From contig CALAFV010000589.1 of NCBI GenBank assembly GCA_937891445.1, positions 1 through 7,202 on the forward strand: 7,202 nt of DNA, given 5' to 3'. Numbering within the stretch: the stretch's first letter is position 1; each line of letters begins with the position of its first letter. Below the pieces are notes generated by a model that ran no database searches, had not been told where the DNA came from, and worked only from the letters and a program-made list of their open reading frames with translations. This document shows, piece after piece, positions 1 to 5,095 of this stretch. The stretch comes from an uncultured Phycisphaerales bacterium. GTDB taxonomy: Bacteria > Planctomycetota > Phycisphaerae > Phycisphaerales > UBA1924. Made by a program: the position numbers and the translations under genes.

Positions 1-803
1 ATGTCGGCGGCCTGGCGCGGGTTGGACTCGATGAACAGCGTATGGGGGCGGGCCTTGTAGACGTCGGCCTTGAAGGAGGCATGGACGCCGAGGCGCTTGC
101 GGGTCGCGCCGTCGGGGAGGTCCAGCAGGACCAGTTCGCCGTACTGGATGCCGTGGGCGGCGAGCCAGCGCTCGGTGTGGGGGCGGTACTTCTCCAGACG
201 GGCGCTGACGAGCGTGGCGATGGGCCGGGAGCAGGGGAAGAGGGGGCGGGCGGTGGCGAGGAACCGCTCGTAGGCCGGGCCGTCGTCGTTCTCCTCCTCG
301 GTGGGGTCCGCGCAGAGCAGGCCGTCGATGTCCACGCAGGCGGTGGAGAGGACGACGTGGTGCATGACGTTCCACTCCCACACGCGCGGGAGGGGGACGA
401 TCTCGAAGTGGATGTCCACGAGGCCGCGCTGGACGGCCTCGGGGGTCGCGTACACGGCGGCGTAGGTCAGGCGGTGCGGGAGGCCCGCGGCGGGGAGTCG
501 CTCGCGGACGCGCGTCATCTGGTTGCCGGAGAGGATGCTGTCGTCGATGACCAGGGCGTGGCGCGGCGTGCTCAGGTAGTCGGCGTCGCCGGCCCCCCAC
601 TGCCGCCGCTCGCCGCAGCCCAGGAGCCGGCCGGCGGCGAGCCCCTCGACGTCGGTCATCGGGACGTTGAGGTGCAGCGAGAGGAGGCTGGCGGGGATCA
701 GGCCGGAGCGTGGGACGCCCACGATCAGGTCCACCGTGCGAGGGATCAGGCACAGGTTCGTGGAGACGGAGCGTGCGAGGTCGGCGACGGTGCGGAAGTT
801 CAC
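1..803 (-). CDS. Phosphoribosyltransferase-HAD phosphatase fusion protein, C-terminus cut by the window edge
   Basis: The gene starts with GTG at 803 and reads 267 codons without a stop to the left edge. Residues about 1-140 look like a type I phosphoribosyltransferase: an early VGVPRSG segment (28-34) and the PRPP-binding signature LVIDDSILSG (84-93), with the paired Asp 87 and 88. Residues about 150-267 look like a HAD-superfamily phosphatase: VDIDGLLC has the nucleophile pair D158 and D160, S200 lies in LVSAR (motif II), K245 or K250 could be the motif III lysine, and FIESN (257-261) is an unusual motif IV with Glu. Known chemistry of these families is phosphoribosyl transfer from PRPP and phosphate-ester hydrolysis. 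No signal peptide is seen, so it is probably cytoplasmic. A GGAG sits 8 nt before the GTG, and the start overlaps the stop of the upstream methyltransferase gene, supporting co-translation. The acceptor is unknown; ribosylation of a glycan or a nucleoside-like metabolite is inference. An annotation as orotate phosphoribosyltransferase would probably be wrong. Confidence 0.85.
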   Translation of the reverse strand, partial: MNFRTVADLARSVSTNLCLIPRTVDLIVGVPRSGLIPASLLSLHLNVPMTDVEGLAAGRLLGCGERRQWGAGDADYLSTPRHALVIDDSILSGNQMTRVRERLPAAGLPHRLTYAAVYATPEAVQRGLVDIHFEIVPLPRVWEWNVMHHVVLSTACVDIDGLLCADPTEEENDDGPAYERFLATARPLFPCSRPIATLVSARLEKYRPHTERWLAAHGIQYGELVLLDLPDGATRKRLGVHASFKADVYKARPHTLFIESNPRQAAD

Positions 804-2164
804 GGCCGCGTCTCCGGCTTGACGCCCCGCATGCCGAGGTTGATCCAGCCGTGGTCGTCGCCGCGGACGTCGGCGCGGGGGAGACGCTGGATGTTCTCGA
901 AGCCCGCGGCGCGGAGGCAGTTCTCCAGGTGGCGCGGGGAGAAGATCGCGCGGTGCCAGTTGGGGCTCGCCGGGTTCCCGTCTCCGTCGCCGTATGTGAA
1001 AATGCGGCCGGCCGCCCACACGCACGGGTCACGATCGGGATTGAAGCGATACCAGCCGTCGTTGATCGTGCGGTCCTCCCCCCCACTCTCGGCCTCGACG
1101 AACGTGCGGCAGATCTTCAGGCCGTCGGGCACCCAAACTTCGAGCACTCCGCCGGGAGCCAGGACGCGGAACCACTCGCGGAGGGCATCGACGGTCTGGT
1201 ACCAGGGGATGTGCTCGAGGATGTGGCTGGCGTAGATCAGCGAGAAGGTGTTGTCCGGGAACGGGAGCGCCTTCGCGGCGTCGCCGATGTGGTCCACGTC
1301 CGAACCGGACACGATATTGAACGTTTCGAAGCCGGGGATGCGGCTGGCGCCGGGGCCGATCTCGAGTTTGCGCCCCTCCGGCGTCGGCGGCGGGGTGATG
1401 ACCCGCGAGAGATACACGCCGGACTGTCCATCAAACTCCGCGGCGTGGTCGAAGCGATCGATCCGCAAACCCGCGGCCGCGACCAGGCGGGAGAAGAACT
1501 CCGTCGAATAACGGACACGGTGCAGCGGACCGCTGGACGGGCCGCGGTAGCCCTCGGGGTTCTCCGAAACATCCTCAACGCCGGGCTCGACATACGCCGT
1601 GCAGAAGGCGCGGCCGCGGGGGGCGAGGAGGCGGGCGATCTCGCGGAGGTAGAACTCGACCTCGGCGGCGGGAAGGTGCGTGAAGACGGAGTAGAGGTTG
1701 ATCACGTCGAACACTTCATCGTCGAAGGGCAGGGGCGCCGCCGCGAGCGGGGCTGAGCCGCCGGGGTTGTAGCGGGCGTTGCGAGCGTCGAGGTGCGTGA
1801 AGCGGAACGAGGGGTGGCCGGTCGGCGAGGCGGCGCCGAGGTGGCGGCGGCACCAGTCGATCGCTCCGGCGCTGACGTCCACGCCCTCGTACCGTTTGAT
1901 GCCCGCGGCGCCGTGGTTGGCCTCGGGCCACAGTTCGCGCGAGCGGGCGAGGATGCCGATCGCGAGGCGGCCCTGGCCGCAGCCGATGTCCAGCAGGGAT
2001 GAGTGGGGCGCCAGGCCGCAGCGCTCGATGAGCCGGTCGGCCTCGCGCTTTGCGGAGGCGAGATAGAAAGCGTCGTCCCGGAACTCGGCGGTGCAGAAGC
2101 GCAGGTGGGGCGCGGGGAGGATCAGCCCCTGATAGGAGACGGCGTCGGCGTGATCGACGGCCAT
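800..2164 (-). CDS. Tandem-domain SAM-dependent methyltransferase (two fused class I domains)
   Basis: A 454-residue protein with two class I methyltransferase domains. Domain 1 (about 25-255) has motif I LLDIGCGQGRLA (57-68), an acidic VDVS (95-98) that should bind the SAM ribose, and LPFDDEVFDVINLYSVFTHL (145-164) followed by a RLLAPRG turn. Domain 2 (about 265-450) has LEIGPGASRIPGF (267-279), the ALPFPDNTFSLIYASHILEH stretch (299-318), and FRVLAPGGVLEVWVPD (332-347). These features are typical of small-molecule and sugar methyltransferases rather than DNA or rRNA enzymes. Target atoms and substrates cannot be read from sequence; O-methylation of sugars in a surface glycan is inferred from the neighbouring glycosyltransferases. 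The ATG at 2164 was chosen because domain-like sequence begins there; in-frame ATGs at 2242 and 2341 would add low-complexity Ser/Arg/Ala sequence. No clear Shine-Dalgarno precedes 2164. The stop overlaps the start of the PRTase-HAD gene, so the two probably form an operon. Confidence 0.88.
   Translation of the reverse strand: MAVDHADAVSYQGLILPAPHLRFCTAEFRDDAFYLASAKREADRLIERCGLAPHSSLLDIGCGQGRLAIGILARSRELWPEANHGAAGIKRYEGVDVSAGAIDWCRRHLGAASPTGHPSFRFTHLDARNARYNPGGSAPLAAAPLPFDDEVFDVINLYSVFTHLPAAEVEFYLREIARLLAPRGRAFCTAYVEPGVEDVSENPEGYRGPSSGPLHRVRYSTEFFSRLVAAAGLRIDRFDHAAEFDGQSGVYLSRVITPPPTPEGRKLEIGPGASRIPGFETFNIVSGSDVDHIGDAAKALPFPDNTFSLIYASHILEHIPWYQTVDALREWFRVLAPGGVLEVWVPDGLKICRTFVEAESGGEDRTINDGWYRFNPDRDPCVWAAGRIFTYGDGDGNPASPNWHRAIFSPRHLENCLRAAGFENIQRLPRADVRGDDHGWINLGMRGVKPETRP
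812..815 (-). promoter_or_regulatory. Ribosome binding site for the PRTase-HAD gene
   Basis: GGAG on the minus strand lies 8 nt before the GTG start at 803, inside the 3' end of the methyltransferase gene. It supports the GTG over any downstream start, together with the 4-base GTGA overlap at 800-803. Confidence 0.55.
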
Positions 2165-2191
2165 GAGCGTCGGGAGGGTATCGCGCGGGAT

Positions 2192-2213
2192 GCGGGCGCG
2201 AGGAGACGCCCGC
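2192..2213 (-). other. Inverted repeat in the methyltransferase leader
   Basis: GCGGGCG and CGCCCGC form a perfect 7-bp stem around an 8-nt loop, ending 27 nt upstream of the methyltransferase ATG. It would be in the 5' untranslated leader of that mRNA. At this GC content one such stem in a region this long is not surprising, so a regulatory role is only a possibility. Confidence 0.25.
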
Positions 2214-2242
2214 GTGGCTGAGGACCTGACGCGGGACGACAT

Positions 2243-2267
2243 GGCCGCCGCCAGCACGGCGGAGGCC
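2243..2267 (-). other. Second inverted repeat in the divergent intergenic region
   Basis: The arms GGCC-g-CCGCC and GGCGG-a-GGCC flank a 5-nt AGCAC loop, giving nine pairs with a single internal mismatch. It lies about 80 nt upstream of the methyltransferase start. It could be a structured leader or a protein-binding dyad. Chance is also plausible in sequence this GC-rich. Confidence 0.25.
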
Positions 2268-2517
2268 GAGGTTCTGGCCGCGCGGAGGGCTGGGTTTTCG
2301 CTCGTCTCTGAGCACCCGCGGGAGGATGGGCCCGTGGTCATCCGGACTTATCGGAAGGACAAATTCGAACCCGAGGCCGGACCCCGGAACGCCCCCGTCC
2401 CACGCCGCGACCGTGGCCGGAAGCAGGCGGAAGGGGCGCAGCGCGGGCCTGAACCGGGTACGATCCCCTCGCACGGCCGGGCTGCGCCCACCCCCTTCCC
2501 CGGGGGCGCCTGTCCCT

Positions 2518-2521
2518 GAGG
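2518..2521 (+). promoter_or_regulatory. Ribosome binding site for the first glycosyltransferase
   Basis: GAGG sits 7 nt before the ATG at 2529. It fits the start, which is also supported by the MRICLVSQQV opening, typical of the first beta strand of GT4 enzymes. Confidence 0.5.
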
Positions 2522-2528
2522 TCCCCTG

Positions 2529-4979
2529 ATGCGGATCTGTCTGGTTTCACAGCAAGTCGCCCCGTTCCTGCACGGGGGCGGGATCGCTACCTATGTCGCG
2601 CAGATGGCGCGCTCGCTGGTCGAGGCGGGGCACGAGGCCCACATCCTGACCGAGGCCCGTGAAGGCTTGCAGGAGAGCATCCCGCCGTCGCTGCGGGGGG
2701 TGCGGTTCCACGAGGTGGACCTGACGCGGGTGCCGCTGAACCTGCCGGGGTACCACATGCCGCTGATGCGGCACAGCATGGGCGTGTACCACACGCTCAA
2801 GCACCTGCACGCGAAGTACCGCTTCGACTACATCGAGTTTCCGGACTACAACGCGGAGGGGTACTTCTCCCTGCGGGCGAAGAAGACCCTGGGGGCGTTC
2901 GACGACGCGGTACTGGGCGTGCGGCTGCACATGCCCGACTACATCTGCCGCGACTACGACCTGCAGGCCAACATCACGACGGAGATCGGCATCCTGGCGC
3001 ACATGGAGCGTCAGGCGACGGCGGAGGCGGACATCCTGACCTCGCCCAGCCGCGCGATGCTGGACGTGACGCTGCGGTACGCCGAGGGTCTGATGCCGCC
3101 GCCGGCCGCGCAGCCGCGGTTCATCATCCCCAACCCGCTGGACGTGGCGCGGATCCAGGAGGAACTCGGGGGCGGGCCGGCGGACGCGGGACAGGGCGGC
3201 GAGGGGTGCCGCACGATCCTGTTCTACGGACGCACGCAGCACATCAAGGGGTGCCATCTGCTGGTGCGGGCCGCGAAGCGGCTCATGGCACAGGGGATGA
3301 ACATCCGCGTGCGCTTCATCGGCGGGGACACGCTGACCGGGCCGTACGGCGACCCGCTCAAGCCGCACCTGAAGAAGATGGCCGCGGGGATCTTCGAGGA
3401 CCGGTTCGAGTGGGAGGAGAACCGGCCTCGCTACGAGTTGGGGCGGGCGATCCGCGGGGCGAGCGTCTGCTGCTTCCCGTCGCTGATGGAAAGTTTCTCC
3501 ATGGCGTGCGTGGAGGCGATGGCGCTGGGCGCGGTGGTCGTCGGGTCCAACGCCGGCGGCATCGGCGAGATCATCCAGGACGGCGTCAACGGGTTGCTCT
3601 TTGAGTCCGGCAACGACCGGGACCTTGAGCGCGTGCTGCACCTGGCGTTGACGGACGCGGAACTGCGGCGGGCGATCCAGCACGAAGCGCCGCGCCGGGT
3701 GGCCGAGTACTGCAACCCCGGGCGGATCGCCGCGGCGGTCGTGGAGGCGGTGCGGGGCGTCGCCGCGTCGCGAGCGCTGCCGGTGGCCGATGAGCCGGTC
3801 GCCGTGCTGCCGTCGGGACAGGTCGCGGCGGAGAACGTCTCGGCCGCCGAGGCTGTCAACGGGCACGGGGCGGATGGGAAGAGCACGGGATCGGGGGCAA
3901 TCGCGCCGGTGCCGGTGACGGTGCTGCGGCCGGCCGCGAGGCGGCGCCGCGTGAGCGTCATCATCCCGTTCTACAACGCGGGGAGGTTCCTGCCGCAGAC
4001 CCTCGACTCGCTGCGGGCCCAGACGTACACGGACTGGGACCTGGTGATCGTGGACGACGGCTCCACCGATCCGCACTCGCTCCAGTTGCTCGATGCGCTC
4101 AAGAGCCAGGGGTTGAACATCATCCGCAAGCCCAACGGCGGGCCGGCCTCGGCGCGCAACGTGGGGCTCAACGCGGTCTCGGGGGAATGGGTGCTGGCGC
4201 TGGACTCCGACGACCTGATCCACCCGACCTACCTCGAGCGGACGCTGGCGGTGGTGGAGAAGGACCCGGACCTCGCGGTCGTCTGCACGCCGATCATCCT
4301 GCACACCGAGGATCTCTCGACGCCCATCGGCGTGTGGGTCCCGCTGGGGCTCGACCGTGACCTGCTGCCGTACGTGAACGTGGGCGCGACGGCCCAGTGC
4401 CTGCTCAACCGCGAGAAGGTGCTGAGCGTCGGCGGGTACAACGAGGATCTTGCGGTCAAGGGCGTCGAGGACTGGGACCTGTGGTGCCGGCTCGCGGGGG
4501 CGGGATACCGCGGGAGCGTGATCCCGGAATTCCTCCTGACCTACCGCGTGCGGCAGGACGGGGTGTTCCAGACGCAGGTGGTGCCCAACGAGGGGGCGCT
4601 CAAGGCGCGGATCATGAAGATGCACGCGAAGATCGCCCTGCGGCCGGATATCCCGATGCGGCTGCAACTGGGGGAAGCGACGTGCCTCCGGATGCACGCG
4701 GCGTACCTCGACGGGCAACTCCGTGGGGCGCAGCAGCAACTGGCGGCCATGAACGGGACGCCGCAGATCGTCATCGATCAGCGCGTGCAGCAGATCCTGC
4801 AGGAGAACATCCGCTATCGGGTCGCCGACCGTGTGAACAACGCCCTCAAGGGGCTGGGCGTGCAGGGGACGATCAAGTCGCTGACGCGCCGCGTGGCGCG
4901 GGTCGGTCGCCTGCCGGCGAAACTCGCCGCCCGGGCCCTGCCGCCCGGGACCAATGGGCGGGCCGGGGGCGGCGCGTAA
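2529..4979 (+). CDS. Bifunctional glycosyltransferase, GT4-like domain fused to GT2-like domain
   Basis: An 816-residue protein with two glycosyltransferase modules. Residues 1-410 form a GT-B fold GT4-like unit: a first strand and Gly-rich loop with HGGGIATY (15-22), the phosphate-binding GRTQHIKG (234-241, R235 and K240), and the EX7E motif E321/E329 in MESFSMACVEAMALG, followed by GGIGEII. Residues 412-472 are a Val/Ala/Gly/Pro-rich linker. Residues 473-690 form a GT-A fold GT2-like unit: SVIIPFYN (476-483), VDDGSTD (508-514), the metal-binding DSDD (559-562), and the probable base region GVEDWDLW (645-652). The tail (about 700-816) is polar and then basic, with many Arg/Lys between 760 and 805, perhaps for membrane or partner contact. 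Families of this kind transfer sugars from nucleotide donors, GT4 retaining and GT2 inverting, on the cytoplasmic face during assembly of lipid-linked or surface glycans. Donors and acceptors are unknown. All expected catalytic residues are present, so both halves are probably active. Confidence 0.93.
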   Translation: MRICLVSQQVAPFLHGGGIATYVAQMARSLVEAGHEAHILTEAREGLQESIPPSLRGVRFHEVDLTRVPLNLPGYHMPLMRHSMGVYHTLKHLHAKYRFDYIEFPDYNAEGYFSLRAKKTLGAFDDAVLGVRLHMPDYICRDYDLQANITTEIGILAHMERQATAEADILTSPSRAMLDVTLRYAEGLMPPPAAQPRFIIPNPLDVARIQEELGGGPADAGQGGEGCRTILFYGRTQHIKGCHLLVRAAKRLMAQGMNIRVRFIGGDTLTGPYGDPLKPHLKKMAAGIFEDRFEWEENRPRYELGRAIRGASVCCFPSLMESFSMACVEAMALGAVVVGSNAGGIGEIIQDGVNGLLFESGNDRDLERVLHLALTDAELRRAIQHEAPRRVAEYCNPGRIAAAVVEAVRGVAASRALPVADEPVAVLPSGQVAAENVSAAEAVNGHGADGKSTGSGAIAPVPVTVLRPAARRRRVSVIIPFYNAGRFLPQTLDSLRAQTYTDWDLVIVDDGSTDPHSLQLLDALKSQGLNIIRKPNGGPASARNVGLNAVSGEWVLALDSDDLIHPTYLERTLAVVEKDPDLAVVCTPIILHTEDLSTPIGVWVPLGLDRDLLPYVNVGATAQCLLNREKVLSVGGYNEDLAVKGVEDWDLWCRLAGAGYRGSVIPEFLLTYRVRQDGVFQTQVVPNEGALKARIMKMHAKIALRPDIPMRLQLGEATCLRMHAAYLDGQLRGAQQQLAAMNGTPQIVIDQRVQQILQENIRYRVADRVNNALKGLGVQGTIKSLTRRVARVGRLPAKLAARALPPGTNGRAGGGA

Positions 4980-4981
4980 CC

Positions 4982-4998
4982 GCCGGAGATCGTCCGGC
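4982..4998 (+). terminator. Possible weak hairpin after the first glycosyltransferase
   Basis: GCCGGA and TCCGGC make a 6-bp stem with a GATCG loop, starting 3 nt after the TAA stop. No T-run follows, so it is not a convincing intrinsic terminator. It may only stabilise the 3' end or be a chance stem, and read-through into the next gene is likely. Confidence 0.2.
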
Positions 4999-5004
4999 CG
5001 GAAG

Positions 5005-5010
5005 TATGAT
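5005..5010 (+). promoter_or_regulatory. -10-like hexamer before the second glycosyltransferase
   Basis: TATGAT matches five of six bases of the sigma-70 -10 consensus and stands out in GC-rich DNA, 85 nt upstream of the GTG at 5096. No matching -35 box or extended -10 is present, so an internal promoter is possible but unproven. Confidence 0.2.
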
Positions 5011-5054
5011 TACGGAGGCGAATCGGGCGGGAGCCCGCGCCCGTGTCTTGTCCC

Positions 5055-5073
5055 GGCGTGCACGGAGCACGCC
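5055..5073 (+). other. Perfect stem-loop upstream of the second glycosyltransferase
   Basis: GGCGTGC and GCACGCC form a perfect 7-bp stem with a 5-nt ACGGA loop, ending 22 nt before the GTG and 9 nt before the AGGA ribosome site. It would form in the mRNA leader or the intercistronic spacer. No T-run follows, so it is not a classic terminator. Effects on translation of the second gene, or on mRNA stability, are conceivable. Confidence 0.3.
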
Positions 5074-5082
5074 ATCCCCCCC

Positions 5083-5086
5083 AGGA
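5083..5086 (+). promoter_or_regulatory. Ribosome binding site for the second glycosyltransferase
   Basis: AGGA lies 9 nt before the GTG at 5096 and supports this start. The start is also supported by alignment of VRICVVC with MRICLVS at the start of the upstream paralogue. Confidence 0.5.
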
Positions 5087-5095
5087 TCAGCCCAC

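Larger units (their letters stand above)
2165..2528. other. Divergent intergenic region between the methyltransferase operon and the glycosyltransferase genes
   Basis: This 364-bp gap separates two divergently transcribed units and must contain, or lie close to, the promoters for both unless transcription enters from outside. I found no convincing -35/-10 pair. The only AT-richer patch is around 2341-2370, with short TTAT and AAATT runs, and is the best place to look for start sites. Two GC hairpins lie on the methyltransferase side (2192-2213 and 2243-2267). Open frames crossing the region on both strands give Arg/Pro/Ala-rich translations with no recognisable domain, so I regard it as non-coding. 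If the methyltransferase began at the ATG at 2341, about half of it would become coding. Confidence 0.5.

Noticed and set aside
42..1756. Two overlapping plus-strand open frames (42-1235 and 710-1756) over the left-hand genes
   Set aside because: They are Gly/Val/Asp- or Arg-rich with no domain, while the minus strand gives clear PRTase, HAD and methyltransferase motifs over the same bases.
2165..2341. An extended methyltransferase N-terminus beginning at the ATG at 2341 or 2242
   Set aside because: The extra residues are low-complexity Ser/Arg/Ala with no fold-like pattern, and no good ribosome site was seen before these ATGs. The start at 2164 lies just before domain-like sequence.
2163..2519. 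A 118-codon plus-strand frame in the divergent gap
   Set aside because: Arg/Pro/Gly-rich, no ribosome site seen, and it begins on the methyltransferase start codon's opposite strand. It is probably a by-product of base composition.
2547..4739. A 730-codon open frame on the minus strand opposite the first glycosyltransferase
   Set aside because: Its translation is rich in Arg, His, Val and Pro without recognisable domains, and it lies wholly opposite a clear two-domain gene. GC-rich third positions commonly create such antisense frames.
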